Positions 51,379-63,118 of a stretch of DNA of 64,000 bases are shown in pieces; the first letter of the stretch is position 1, and each line of letters begins with the position of its first letter. The notes under the pieces are model-generated. The model was not told the origin of the DNA, did no database searches, and saw only the letters and a list, made by a program, of their open reading frames with translations. Source of the stretch: Anaspis maculata (lineage: Eukaryota > Arthropoda > Insecta > Coleoptera > Scraptiidae); NCBI GenBank assembly GCA_949128115.1, contig OX421963.1, positions 85,755,602 through 85,819,601 on the forward strand, read 5' to 3'. The position numbers were made by a program, and so were the translations under genes.

Positions 51379-54195
51379 GTTTTCGCATGCATCGCGTCGG
51401 TTCAACTTGCGACATCAAACAAATGTACCGTGTCATTTCGTTATCGCCGCAAGATTGCTCTTATGAACATTTGTTCTGGCGTTCTTCTACTTCCCAGCCA
51501 ATTCAGGAGTAGGAATTGAATCGCGTCTTTTTTGGAATGTCCAGCAGTCCTTTTCTAGCCCAGCGTGTTTCAAGGCAACTGATAGTAGATGAGGGAAAAA
51601 ATTATCCGCGTGCTGCTGAAGTTCTTGCTACATCATGTTATATCGATGACATTGTTTCTGGTGCCGAGTCTATTTCTGACGCAATTGTTCTTCAGCAGGA
51701 GATGGTTTCTTTCTTGCAGTCTGCTTGTTTTGAATTGCGCAAATGGGCGTGCTCTCACGATGACGTCATTCGGGAGTTGGACAATTCGTTGCGTGAATTC
51801 TCGCACCCAGCAGGCACCAATCAGGTCATTCAAGTTTTAGGGCTTTTTTGGGATCCGTCTTCCGATTGTTTTTGCTATGCGGTTAAGCCTGATTCGGATT
51901 CGCCTACAAAACGAAACATTATATTTCAAATCGCCCGAATGTACGATGTCAATGGCTATCTGAGCCCGGATATTTTTTATTTCAAGTATATGATGCAGCT
52001 CCTGTGGTTGGCCAAGAGCGATTGGGATGCTGCCTTGCCTTCTGATCTTTACGATCTTTGGAAAGTTGTTCACGACGAATTACCGTTGTTGTCTAATCTT
52101 CAATTTCCTCGTTGCATTTTGCCTTCTTCGTTCACCAAAGTTCAACTCGACGGGTTTGGTGATGCCTCTATGAGAGGCATGGCCGCGGTTCTTTACTTGC
52201 GCATCACAATTTCTTCTAATGTTTTTTCGGCTCATCTCATCAGAGCTAAGACTCGTGTGGCTCCTCTTAAAACTTTAAGCACTCCTCGTCTCAAGTTAGA
52301 AGCTTCGGTTCTATTGTCACGTCTTGTCAGATCGGTTCAGCCTCTTATTTGCTCGTTGCAAATTCAAGAAATAATTCGTTTCATTGATACCTCCACGGCG
52401 TTAATCTGGATTCGTACTCCTCCTCACTTATTGAAGACATTCGTTTCAAACCGCGTGGTCGAAATCCATGGAAATCTTCCAACAGCTACTTGGCGGTACG
52501 TTCCAACTGACCATCCGTTCCAATTCCGCTGATTGCGCCTCACGTGGATTAATACCCTCAGAATTATTATCTGACCCTCTTTGGTGGAACGGCTCTCCCT
52601 TTTTGTCTCAGCAGGAGTCTCTCTGGCCTTTCGTTTGTCCAGCTGCTCCGAAACCGATTCCTGAACTCAAAGAACTACAAGCTGAAGCTCTGGTTTCTCG
52701 TGAGGTACACACGAATTTTTTATTTGACTTGATCACTGATCATTCACCCTTGCTGAAATTGCAACGCGTTTTTGGATATGTCTTGCGTTTTATCCATAAC
52801 TGTCGTTCTTCTCGCACTGAAAAACGATTTGGTGTTCTGATTCCTTCTGAATACACAAAATCGTTGATAGTGTGTGTACGTCTCGTTCAAAATCAATATT
52901 TTGCCGATGATATCCAAGCTTTATCTCGAAATAGACCTTGCAGTAACAGGCTTCGAATGTTGTCACCATTCGTTTCCCCTGAGGGTATTCTTATGGAGGG
53001 GTGGACTTCGTAATTCGAAGTTACCCCAACTTTCTCGTCATCCTTACCTAATCTCTCGACAGAGTCATCTGGCAATCCTAATTGTGGATCATTAGCACAA
53101 ATTTACTCTCCATGGTGGACCAAGGCTTGTTTCTTCGATTATTCATCGCCAATTTGGGATTTCTGGTTTACGAAGTTTAATACGCAGTCGTATTTTTCGC
53201 TGTTTGAAATGTTATCGTTTTGATGGCAAACCTTCTCAGCCATTGATGAGCGAATTGCCTGAATCCCGCGTCACACCTGGTCGTTGTTTCTCGAACACTG
53301 GATTGGACTTTGCCGGCCCTTTTCTCGTGAAAGAACATTCTCGTCGGAACGCCAAGCTCAAGAAGTGCTACGTAGCTTTGTTTGTGTGCATGGCTACTAA
53401 AGCTGTCCATCTTGAAGTGGTAAGTTCTCTTACTTCTGAGGCGTGTTTGGCAGCCCTACATCGTTTCTTCTCTCGTCGTGGTCTCCCAGCGAATCTTTCC
53501 AGCGATCAGGGTCGGAATTTCCGGGGTGCTGCACGTCATATGGACGAGATCTTGACTTTTTGAAAAACGCTAATGCTGAATTAGCTGAGTCCTTGGCAAA
53601 TCGACACGTTCAGTGGCATTTCAATTCTCTCTATGTTCCTAACTTTGATGGACTCTGGGAGGCAGGGGTGAAATCTTTCAAACACCATCTCAAACGTGTG
53701 ATAGGAGATCAGCACTTTACCTGGAAAAAATTCTTGACTTTGACCTGTCGAATCGAAGCCATCTTGAACTCTAGGCCCTCGGGGCCCACCTCCAGTCTTC
53801 CTGATGACGGTTTTGACTATTTGACTCCTGGACTTTTTTTAGTAGGCAGTTGTTTACTGTCCCCCGTCGGAGAAGATCTTTCGGATCAACCCGTCAATCG
53901 GCTTGATTGTTGGCAATTGGTATCTCACGCTACTTAAAGATTTTGGAAGATATGGTCCACCGAAGTAGTGCAGACTTTGATTCAACGGTCCAAATGGGCA
54001 ACCTCTTGTCCTCCACTTGTTGGAGAAGACCTCGTTCTTATCCATCAACCTTCTTTCTCTCCTTTGTCTTGGCCTATAGGCAGAGTGATACGGGTGTTAC
54101 CTGAGGTTGACGGGGTGGTGCGCGTAGTGGAAATCCGCTCCGCTGTCGGCACAATAATGACTCGTCCGACAATAAAGTCATTAAACTCCCTGTGG
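51379..54195 (+). pseudogene. Second BEL/Pao pol remnant, RT to C-terminus
   Basis: Plus-strand BEL/Pao pol without gag and protease. In order: DIKQMYRVISL (RT motif A, 51412-51445), VFFGMSSSPFLAQ, CYIDDIVSGAES (YIDD active site, about 51640), the RNase H-like region with LDGFGDASMRGM (about 52150), a frame break near 52530, WWNGSPFL and the pre-integrase region, a zinc-module region with HGGPRL near 53115 (first His replaced or frame broken), integrase GLDFAGPF (D), SSDQGRNFRGA (D), GLWEAGVKSFKHH (E), and a DUF5641-like end PLSWPIGRVIRVLPEVDGVVR. Stops or shifts occur near 51511, 52530, 53012, 53090, 53562 and 53936. It differs from the intact element at 14 kb, so it is another lineage. Confidence 0.92.
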
Positions 54196-54415
54196 AGTAA
54201 TTTTGTATTTTGTTAGTAGTTATCTGTAGATACTAGAGGTGTGTAATCTCTTGGACACTTGTCACTTGTCACTTAGGAATGTTTCTGTTGCCTTTCCTGA
54301 GGATTAGTGGTCTTGACTCGAGGAATCCTCAGAATTCAAATTGACTATAAGGAATTCATCTACAAGACTTTCTTGTGCACAAAATTTTAGTGAGTGATTA
54401 GTGAGAACAGCATCC
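54196..54415. other. Possible 3' LTR region of the BEL/Pao remnant
   Basis: Directly after pol the sequence reads TGTTAGTAGTTATCTGTAG, which could be an LTR beginning with TG, but no second copy or clear end exists. It includes a CACTTGTCACTTGTCACTT short tandem. Confidence 0.3.
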
Positions 54416-54522
54416 CATAAAATTCAATCGACAATTTGTAAATGTGTTGTCTTGGTAACCTGGTTGTTGCAATAATTGTAACCAAAGCTATACACTTTTA
54501 AATTGTCGACTGTACTTTTATG
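54416..54522. repeat. Small hairpin MITE-like palindrome, about 107 bp
   Basis: Arms CATAAAATTCAATCGACAAT... (54416-54456) and its inverted counterpart ending ...GTCGACTGTACTTTTATG (54481-54522) pair with a few mismatches around a short loop. The palindrome is self-contained and non-coding, typical of a MITE or foldback scrap. No target duplication is clear. Confidence 0.65.
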
Positions 54523-56259
54523 AAATGGTCCCCAGGGCTTCAGAAGGGACACATCGGAGAGACTTTTTTTCAGACCAATTTATTTCTCACAAATTTGGTG
54601 TGCTGTTTAGAATAATAGAATTTGTCTAGCTCTATAAGCCCCCAACATTCAATCCTATTATACAGCACGAGAACAACAAAAACACGTCGGTCGCGAGTGG
54701 CGCGAACACAAAATAAAGATAAGAGAATCTCGAGTACATCTTCTCTTCTCGTAAAACTTTACTCGGTAAATTATTTCGTATCAAACAAGCTACGGAGCGC
54801 GCGCGACGACTCTATCGTACGCGAGTTTTACGATGCAACAGTCGCCAGGTCCGATCTAATCTCGGCACAACTTCCCAACCATAATTCCGGATGAGCGTGC
54901 AATATTCAAGTCCATAGGACAATATGCAGACACAAAAACAAATTCCCGGTTTTATCTCTTTATATGCGCGACCAAGAAGAACTTCCAGGAGTCGACGACA
55001 ACAACGACGACTGCTGCTCCGGGAGCAGTTACCGAAAACCCATTCCGTTATTATTCGCGTTTTTTTCCCGGCCTTTCCCGCTCAAGGACGACAAAAAATC
55101 GTTCTTTGACGACTCGAGTGGATTTTTACGCACTGCAAGGCAGCAGCCAGCAGCCGGTTCATTAATCACAGTCACTTACGAAAGGCAGGAGCAACGACGG
55201 CTCAGAGCCACGGCAATTCCGTAGATGTACTTGGGAAAAAGTCGATTAAAATTTCGTATATGGCCATGGCCACGGAAAGGTTAAAGATTTTCCGCGTTTG
55301 TTTTCGAAAGACAATTAATCTTCTTCAGCGCGTCGGCGGTAATTAAGACGTTCCCGGTGTTAATGTGGCTAACCAGGCGGTCCTCGGATGCAAATCAACT
55401 TGAAGACGATAAATTCTCGATTTAGTCTCCTTCGAAATCCAGTTTCCGGCTGGCGCGTTTTTCTTCAACCCTATACAGAGTGGCTCAGGGTTTAGTATAA
55501 GAAAATTTACAATCGACAGAAAACATGTTTCAGAAGTGCATAACGACCGAGATGTAGGATGTAGGGCGTCAAAGTTGAATCGAAATTTTTCTTATCAATA
55601 CTTCTGCATCAATTTGTCAAGAGCCAAAATTAACGAAAGCGGCGCTGAACGCCACTCTTAGAACGCCGCCTTTATTTGACAGCAATTTTCAGTAGTCGGC
55701 CAAGATAGTGACTATCTTGGCCCTATTTCTCTTGTCTGTCCCAGATGTCAGAGCGTATGATGAGCTTCTGGAATGTTCAAAGGTACCAAATCAGTTCACT
55801 ACCTTACCGTCCAATCGGCGTCATCGCCAGCGTTGTCAGTTGGTCCAGATTACCAGGATCCTGCTAATCGTTGCGGTTGTCCCGAAGCTCATGCGCTCAA
55901 GACTCGTTGATGGGCAAACCAAGTGTCGCCTCTTATCTTTTATTTTACGGTTTTAGAATAAGTTACCTATTTGATATTTAGCGTGTTGTTGTTATATGTA
56001 TTATTGTCTCTGCGTGAAGTAAGAGACGTTATTAGGGGGTAACTATACCGGTTTACTACACCATTTTTTTTTAGGGGTAGGACGGCAGTATGTTGTTTTT
56101 CGTGTAGGTACTCTGTTTCAGTGTCGTCGCTGGAGCTCCGTTGGGCCCTTCAAGTTCTCGCAGCGTCATCGAAAAGGTAGGTACCTACGTTATAGTTTGT
56201 AAGCCGAATCTCGCGTTATTGCTCACCCTTTCTATTGGCGTCCTCTGCGCAACGCCTCT
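54523..56259. other. No gene recognised; host-like block with one hairpin
   Basis: 54640-55440 has CGCGCGCGACGACTC-type mixed sequence and overlapping frames without domains. 55708-55956 is a plus frame whose start (MTILALFLLSVPDVRA) resembles a signal peptide, but nothing else supports it. The perfect hairpin at 55698-55722 is listed separately. Confidence 0.45.
55698..55722. other. Perfect 11-bp hairpin
   Basis: GGCCAAGATAG and CTATCTTGGCC are perfect inverted copies separated by TGA. No run of T follows that would make it a terminator-like signal, and such signals are not expected in a eukaryote. It may be a protein-binding palindrome or chance. Confidence 0.7.
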
Positions 56260-56263
56260 TTAA

Positions 56264-57914
56264 CCCAGATAAGGCCGAAACTTTTTTTTCTCCCGATTTT
56301 AAAACCATTTGAAGTGCAGGCTCATTATAGTGTACTAAATCGAAATTAGTGAGCAGTTTTTCTTAAAAAGTCGTAGTTTTTTCTCAAATAGGTGTCCTTT
56401 TAAAAGGACGGTGGCGCTATACCTGTCTATTCAGAATAAAATATCTTATGCACGATAAAATACAAAACAGTGCATATTACAATTTTGACGATTATCGATA
56501 GAATAAAACATCTATCAGAATACATCTGTTTGAAGTAAAAAAGGTCTTGTTACAGAAAAATAAGAAATTATGCGGTAATCAACTGAAAATAGAAAAATTG
56601 GAGAGATGCAATTCCGCTAGGCAATTATTCTTTGTCCTCCTATAACATTCAATTTGTGTATGAGACAAAGAAATAGCCTTTAGACTCTTTAGAGTGAAGT
56701 GCAACACTCCAACACTATACTTTTCACAAAAAAAAAATGGATTCTTCATGACACACACCACAAGTTTTTTTTTTATCTTGGTAGCATATGTGATCGATGC
56801 CATCTAGTTTTGATGAAACAGAGATTTGCTGCTGGTTTACAAGCAGGTCTTGTTTTGGTTGTTTTTTTTTTGAGTTTCCAGGATTCTAACAGCAATTTTT
56901 CTTCGAAATTTCAAGTGATACAGTTTTCCTCCATATTAGGAAGCTGATATTTTACAGATTTGCGACAGATTCTACAGATACGTGGGAAATACCACTACTT
57001 GCCAAAAAATTTGTGTTTTGTAAAGGCTGATATTTTCGTCTGCTTGAGCTACCCTGTCCATATCTTCGTTGTATTTTCTAATAATATTTTGGTTATTCTG
57101 TAAGAACTCATTAATTCTTTTTTCCGAAAATCTCTTCACTTGCGCGGTTGGAACCACTGGCATGTTGTTGAATGCAATGCTAACGACGCTATTGTCATTC
57201 CATTTACGGATCACGATTGAGTTATCTTTGCTATTGCAAAAGTCAAAACAGCCTCGATCTTATTGCTTCTTGAGGACACTGGAGTGTACGGGGTCACAGT
57301 CTTTCTCTACTAGGTTTTCCCGGATAGTTCCCGTCCTTTTCTGGCCTCTTGATTTTAGCTTCTCCAACAGATGGAGACTGGTAAAAATAATTATCAAAAT
57401 ATATGTACCCACGTCATGGTCAATTACAATGTAAATTGCAATTACAATTACAATTTGGTCAGGGGTCTTTATCGTCGAAAGCATTTTCCGCGTCCTCCAG
57501 CAGCTCATTTAGCGTGGAGTGGTTTTTTCCAGTAAGTTGAAAACAAAAACGAGAAATTTGGTAGATGGCAGCATATAACGCCACCGTCCTTATAAAGGAC
57601 AGTCGCCTTTTTGGCTCAATATTTCTTATAAAATAGCCTGGATGATCAAAACTGTATTCAAACTCATAAATACGAATAATACTCCACTTTTAATTACATT
57701 CACATTTTGATTCCAATGATTGCCGAAAAAATCACACTCATCTCCAATTATGCATGTTCTAACCTCAACAATCACAGCATACTAAACAATAACTTTTCGC
57801 CACATAATGACATTATGTCAAACAGGTTTTAAGAGATACAAAAAAAAAGGACGACTAATAAAAAAATAAATAAATATCTACTGTCCTTTTAAAAGGACGG
57901 TGGCCTTATCTGGG
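56264..57914 (-). mobile_element. piggyBac-like DNA transposon remnant, 1651 bp
   Basis: Ends are the inverted repeats CCCAGATAAGGCC (56264-56276) and GGCCTTATCTGGG (57902-57914), preceded by TTAA (56260-56263) and followed by TCAA (57915-57918), i.e. a TTAA duplication with one later change. TTAA targets and CCC termini are diagnostic of piggyBac. The minus strand encodes transposase fragments. Copies of a palindromic subterminal repeat containing GTCCTTTTAAAAGGAC occur at 56394-56409 and 57883-57898, with an inverted relative near 57580-57607. It is a shortened, inactive copy. Confidence 0.9.
56960..57535 (-). pseudogene. piggyBac transposase fragment
   Basis: Minus-strand reading gives NELLEDAENAFDDKDP (about 57515), then FTSLHLLEKLKSRGQ and RTGTIRENLVEKD (57380-57290), a stop, RKWNDNSVVSIAFN (57205-57160) and PNVQRFS-like VKRFSEKRINEF, IRKYNEDMDRV and ENISLYK (57130-57020). 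These correspond in order to the catalytic and C-terminal part of piggyBac transposases (consensus NFFTS, ATGTIRENR, RWNDNxVV, YNxxMGGVD). The VD of the last motif is VA here. Several stops and at least one frameshift are present, and the N-terminal half is missing. Confidence 0.9.
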
Positions 57915-57918
57915 TCAA

Positions 57919-59160
57919 TTTTGTTAACACGCCACGTCAAGTTGAACTGTAAATATTCTTGAACTTTTTCATCCCAATCATAAACCTGATTTTTGTGGTT
58001 TATTCTGTATTCTTAATTTTCCCAATCCCAACTATCTCAGCCTCGGAATCAATCACTTCTAATTACGGTTTCAACCTGTAATATTTGTATATTTTCGTAT
58101 ATGTATATGAAAGTCGAACCCAAGGGACATAATCCCTCTCGTCCAACGTGAGTCTATTTATTCATTTTGTGGGGGCCTGGGAAATTGTTGGGAAGGGGTG
58201 GGACCGGGAATCAGGAATAACGCGGACGGTGATTCGATCAATTAAATGAGGCGACAGGCTGTTGCTGTTGCTTGAAATTTAGCACTACAAAATACCACAA
58301 AACCAAATCAACTTTTGACCCCTTGTCACTTTGGTGTCTTATAAATTCGTTCAGAAACTGTCAAACCATCTACCATTATTTACAGTCTTCCCAATTAGAT
58401 CAGAAACTCTCAAATTATCTGCAATGATTTCAAGTCCTGTTTGGTATTCTGTCTTTGTTCACAATCTTTGTTTCCAAGACCAATGATTGTAGAGTAGACT
58501 AAGTTATTTACTGGGTCTAAAAATTTTGTTTCAGCTTCTCGTGTACCTTGGTGACGCAAGATACTTAAGTTGATGGTAGTAAATAATTTAGTTGATTGTA
58601 GTATTTTTCTATATTGTCTAATAATGTTCTTCGGTTTGGTATGTGTGCGTTTGTGATGGAGTGGGGTAAATTTAATTGCAAAGCGTGAATTATTATTGCA
58701 TGCCGAAGCGAAGCACGCGAAACAAGCGGAGCAAAACTTGGCATTGCGGAAGGGTGGGGGCGGAATCCAATGAGCTCCAGCAAAAATGTTGACGATCTTT
58801 GCACAAGTTCTTTCCCAATTTTGTTGAGGAGACATCAGACTATACACAGGGGTTTCTTTGACGAGTTCTTCCCCTGGGTGTCTGTTTTTTGAATCCGGCA
58901 CTCTTTCTTTCCCTTTTACTGACAGTTTGACATGTTGCATCATTTTTGTTGTATTTTATTCATTCACTTTCGTGTTTTGTTGGATTATTCTTGCATTATT
59001 TCATTATTTTAATACACTGTGTTCCTTGCATTAATTTTTTTGATTTTTCTTGTTTTGTTTGTATGTCATTTTGTCATTTTGTCAGTCTTCGTGTGTCAGG
59101 TGTTTTGACAAAAGAGACAAATTGATTTGAACTTCGCTGGCAAGTGAATTAAAATGATAG
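57919..59160. other. No gene firmly recognised
   Basis: AT-rich. A minus frame at 58410-58943 (177 codons) has two Cys-rich bits (FCSACFACFASAC) but no known domain and no upstream context. 58140-58260 contains GC-rich sequence without features. Confidence 0.4.
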
Positions 59161-61792
59161 AATCCACTTGGTTAGTCTATTTATCGGTGTTTCATTGAAT
59201 TTACAGCAGCTAGCAGCCTCCTCTAATTTGCTTTCTCGTCTAGAACAAAGAATTTGAGACGTAGGGTCTGTAGGAGAGAGGGGGGACAACGCGATCACAG
59301 CCAAAATCGTTGAAAAGTGCGTTACATTACAACATTTTTCCAGTTCCTTGAGAAAAATTGAAGCTGTTTTTGAGCTTTCAAAGTCGAATATCTCGGAACC
59401 GGCTTCTTTTATCAAAGTTTCAGTATGATAGTTTCCTTGTTTAAATTAAAGGTGAAATCCAAAAAAAAGTTCAGTGGCGTGAAAAATATGGGGGTAGAAA
59501 AGCGAGCTCTCCCAATGAAATTTCAACGCCCTATTTCTTTTGAAATAAGTATGTTTTTTGCAGAAAGTCATATAATTTTTCGTTGCTTTCTCTTGGCAGT
59601 TTTTTCTACGAAAACCTGGACCACTCTGTATAATGCGACGCAGACAATGTGCATTGTTCTCAATCAACGGCAATTAAGTTTCGATGCGCCTCCGTATTAT
59701 TGTTGTTAATTGGCATGGCGTGGGCATGGTGTAAGTATATCCTGAAAGATTCGAGCAGTCGAAAAAACCTTGCTCTTTAACAAAATATCTTGACGAACAA
59801 AAGGATTTCGTAATTATTGCTGGCGCGATGGCCCGGACTTGTACGGTGGCCCCCGTCGGCTCCATTTCGGTAAGTGAACCACTTCATCTTGAACTGGGGA
59901 ATACAATGGGAACGTATTTTATCAAAAACATGATCTCTGTGGTGCGCCGGTCTTTTCCCATTGTATCAATTCGATTCATGGGGCATATCATAATAATAAA
60001 CAAGGCTTTAAAGTATACAATATATACTGTACAGGTATGCTGTATATACGCATTGTGCGATAAAAGTTTTACAGAGTGTGTGAGATGTGCACCCGAGTTT
60101 GGCACATCGCACATAAAGCTTCCATATCTGGGGATGCTCGTTGGAATTCGGGACAACAAAGCGCGTCTCATCGCCGAATCAGTACCGCAATGAAATTAAT
60201 TAATTTTATTGTTGGCCGCGATATGTCAGCGGCGCACCCAAGAGGCTCGTAAATAAGGCCTCGAGTGTACGTATAAATATTCCTCCTGTTCTGAGAGAAA
60301 ATCCCAAAATGTTTATTGAAGATGCCAAGTTTCAACATAATGAGCAACGCTGTTACGACTGTTACGCTATTTGCTAGAGACTGCGACTTGGGGATAAGTC
60401 ACGAAGCCGAAGACTTCGATTCGGGTACAAGGCACAAACACAAACCCGTACAATTGGCAAAGGAACCGTTTGCGAGCAGCTTGTCAGATTTATAGCGAAG
60501 CTGTCGAACTTTTGTTCTCCTTAGACGAAACTTGAAGATGTATGTACATATGTTGTTGAAAATTGTTTATAGTTCATCGATCGGTCCTCAAATGGAATAG
60601 GTGGCAAGCCGAAGCCGTCAGATATGATTTCTTCATCATTTCACCGCCATATGGCCGTATTTGAAGATTTCCAGCCTTTCCAATGCGTTCTTGGAACGGC
60701 AGCCCCCTTTCGCTACAGCAAATGGCACCCTTATGGCCAGGACGCCACCTGGAGCGTAGTGGCGCCCGAATAGAAATTTGCCGACCGCTTTTTGTCTCTC
60801 AACTATCCAGTCCGAAGCCGACTCTCTGTCTGCGACAAGGACAGAGCTGGCATCGGCTACTGCTTGAAGCGAATCATTTCTAGGGAAATTGATGAAATTC
60901 CGATAATTGCTCGTAAGTCCAAGGTGCACTATGAAAATTGGTCTATTGTAATGAGTGTTCTGGAGTTGGCATCTTTTGTGGAAATGAGGCGACGTCAGAG
61001 ACGCACTCCAACTTGAGGACGTACTTGATCATCACACGTTACCATTTACTCAATAAACAAGGGTTTTTGAATGAAAAAGTTTCTCACCATTACAACGAAA
61101 CTGTTTCACACCATGATACAGTCAACAATTCTTCCTCCGTTGTATAATTTTTCCCTACTGAACTGCTGATGCTGCTCAAATAAGTTATCTTTATCAAAAA
61201 TTAAGTTCGAATTTCAAGCCAATAACTCAGGTGTGCTTGATTGGCGGTTCCAATTTATATTTGTTGAGTTGGTTAGTTCAATCTCTCTTTCATTTATCCT
61301 ATGAAAGAAAATATCAGGGAACTTGAAATTAAATTCCTACAGAGTGATATAGAAATTGGGAACATTGTGAAATTGCAAGAAATTCAACGAAGCACAGTTC
61401 TCTAAAAATGGTTCCATTTCCATTCTGTTGCAAAAGTCATGAAGTGTAATGTGCTATCTCGAAATGGTCTTGGAATTTTCTTGAATCGTAAATTCAACAA
61501 TGAAGATAATTACGAATTTTCATGTTGAATCATGCAGATTTGACCCATCGGAACGCGGCGTAATTGAAGTTGTTCAGTCGGGAAATCGAAATTGAGCACG
61601 ATTGTTTTCGTTCTGGCCAATTTCACTCTCAACGCCGACTCGAAAAGTTCCAGGGCCAAAAAAGTGGTACTCTGAAAAATTGCTGTAATCGTAATTTTTT
61701 GCAAAGAATCGAATATGAAATAACTCGATTAAAAAATTTTCCTTTCGCGTGCAATTGAGACCTACTGAGCTCGAAGAATGACGTCAACTGCG
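59161..61792. other. No gene recognised; scattered repeat debris
   Basis: 59160-59650 is AT-rich and ends with GGACCACTCTGTATAATGCG, a terminal motif like those of small interspersed insect repeats. 59828-60193 is a plus frame of 121 codons without a domain. 60455-60505 is a diverged copy of the repeat at 32195-32252. 60636-60929 (minus, 97 codons) and 61564-61758 are unsupported. Confidence 0.4.
60455..60505 (+). repeat. Copy of an interspersed repeat also at 32195-32252
   Basis: Shares AAACCCGTACAATTGGC and the following (G)AACCGTT..GAG..CTTGTCAGATT with 32.2 kb. At 32.2 kb it precedes a Tc1 remnant by about 320 bp, so it may be the 5' part of a Tc1-like element or a separate repeat. Confidence 0.6.
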
Positions 61793-61928
61793 GGCTCCAC
61801 CAAAAGTTTAATGAGCAAGTCAACTGTAATCTGAGTTGGTTGCTGAGCAACTGGCCTTGCTATTGGCTGTGTCATAGCAACTAACTCAAATTCAAATCAA
61901 CTCGCTCAATAAACTTTTGGTGAAAGCC
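61793..61928. mobile_element. Palindromic MITE, 136 bp
   Basis: Arms of about 55 bp: 61793-61853 contains CCACCAAAAGTTTAATGAGC and TGAGTTGGTTGCTGAGCAAC, and 61871-61928 is its inverted copy (GTCATAGCAACTAACTCA and GCTCAATAAACTTTTGGTG). Differences are few. The spacer is about 18 bp. It has no coding capacity and no obvious target duplication, so the superfamily is unknown. Confidence 0.78.
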
Positions 61929-62469
61929 GCAGTAAGAGACAAGACGTTCTATTACACGCTGTTAGAAATCAAAATGGGCCTAGAACCGAATATGAACTTC
62001 TACAAATTTTTCGGGCATTTCAAAAAGAATCTATTGCCAAAAGCCTACGGAATTTTTCGGCTATCACTAATTGTTACACCAATCACCAACTCTCTTAAAT
62101 CAAGGGCAAATAAATTTATCACGGAATAGGCAAATTTTCGGGACGCATTATAACCCCAGGCGAAATGGAAGAGTACCACAGTACCATAATAATAGGGACG
62201 GACGAAAAAAACTCTTCTGTAGGTACTGCGGAGCTTCCGGTCATGTTGCAGACACGTGCTATATACGAAGGTCCAAATGGAACAAAATAATTGGAAATAT
62301 TGTGAAAAAAAATGATGGGCGACTGCAAAATAAAAACCTACCAAAAAATTTGAACCCGGACAAACCGAAAAAAATCACGGAATATTTGCAGCGGAACAAT
62401 CCTCCCTGGCTGAAACGGTCGGACAGGGCCGACTCATTCTCATTCACTCGACGCTACTACATTCGTTAA
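61917..62469 (+). pseudogene. LTR-retroelement gag C-terminus with CCHC zinc knuckle
   Basis: The frame 62071-62469 encodes a basic protein end with CRYCGASGHVADTC at about residue 50, a perfect CX2CX4HX4C knuckle, followed by a Lys/Asn-rich linker and LQRNNPPWLK. This is the nucleocapsid end of a gag of Ty3/gypsy type. A separate frame at 61917-62129 may be the preceding part. No protease or RT follows; instead the sequence goes directly to a polypurine tract and LTR. That is either a large internal deletion or a gag-only non-autonomous element. Confidence 0.7.
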
Positions 62470-62543
62470 GCCTCAACATCTGCTTTTTTGCAACACGCTT
62501 TTCGCACTTGCTTTTACTAGCTACTACCTTCGTCGCGGGGGAA
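62469..62543. repeat. Left arm of an inverted repeat around the LTR boundary
   Basis: Contains AAGCCTCAACATCTGC, CACTTGCTTTTACTAGCTAC and CCTTCGTCGCGGGGG. The inverted partner is at 62656-62736, inside the LTR. Confidence 0.75.
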
Positions 62544-62613
62544 TGCATGGGTGCCGTCAACGCAAACTTGTAACATTTTTGGGGGATGACAACCCTTTGA
62601 ATTCAGGGTCGGT

Positions 62614-62631
62614 ATTAAGGGGGGCGGGAGA
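62614..62631 (+). promoter_or_regulatory. Polypurine tract before the LTR
   Basis: AAGGGGGGCGGGAGA directly precedes the LTR start TGTCACAA, the expected position of the plus-strand primer in an LTR retroelement. Confidence 0.75.
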
Positions 62632-63118
62632 TGTCACAAGTATGAGTTAGCGCTTCACCCCGCGACGAAGGTAATAAGTAGCTATAGTAAAAGCAAGTGA
62701 GAAGTATGATGTGAAGAAGTACGTGTTGAGGCTCAACAAGTGTAGCAGAGTCGAGCGAATAAGAACGGGTCGGGCCTGTTCGACCGTTCCTGCAAGGGAG
62801 GGTTGTTCCCTTCCCTGCGAGTAAACGCGTATGAGCCGAAATTACCAGAATGGCAGCGCAAGTGAACGAGTGAGGTCTTGGACATTGTACGTGAAGGCAA
62901 ACACACAATATATTTTCAAAATAGCTGAACGCTAGTTGAACGCTCTGAGTTGACACGTGTTTCGCCTCTATTGTGGACTTATCAGTGCGGACGCATCCAG
63001 GTTGGACGATCCAGTGGAATAGCAGTCAAGAGATCTCTATAGTACACCACTGGGAGACTCAGAACAAGCGAGTTTCCCAGACAGCGCCATCTGACTAAAG
63101 CATTCTAGGATTGTGACA
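62632..63118 (+). repeat. LTR of a gypsy-like element, 487 bp
   Basis: Starts TGTCACAA and ends TTGTGACA, perfect 8-bp inverted ends in the TG...CA form, and follows a polypurine tract. The left part holds the right arm (62656-62736) of an inverted repeat. No second LTR is found in the window, so the element is truncated on the 5' side near the MITE at 61.8 kb. Confidence 0.72.

Noticed and set aside
54196..54600. Defined 3' LTR of the second BEL/Pao
   Set aside because: A TG-starting segment follows pol, but without a second copy or target duplication its limits cannot be set.
55708..55956. Small secreted protein with a signal-peptide-like start
   Set aside because: Only the first 16 residues look suggestive; the remainder is featureless and the ORF starts beside a hairpin.
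58410..58943. Cys-rich 177-codon minus-strand gene
   Set aside because: The Cys cluster does not match a known zinc motif, and there is no supporting context; left as an unsupported frame.
62071..63118. A complete endogenous retrovirus-like element
   Set aside because: Only a gag zinc knuckle, polypurine tract and one LTR are present; no protease, RT, integrase or envelope is visible.
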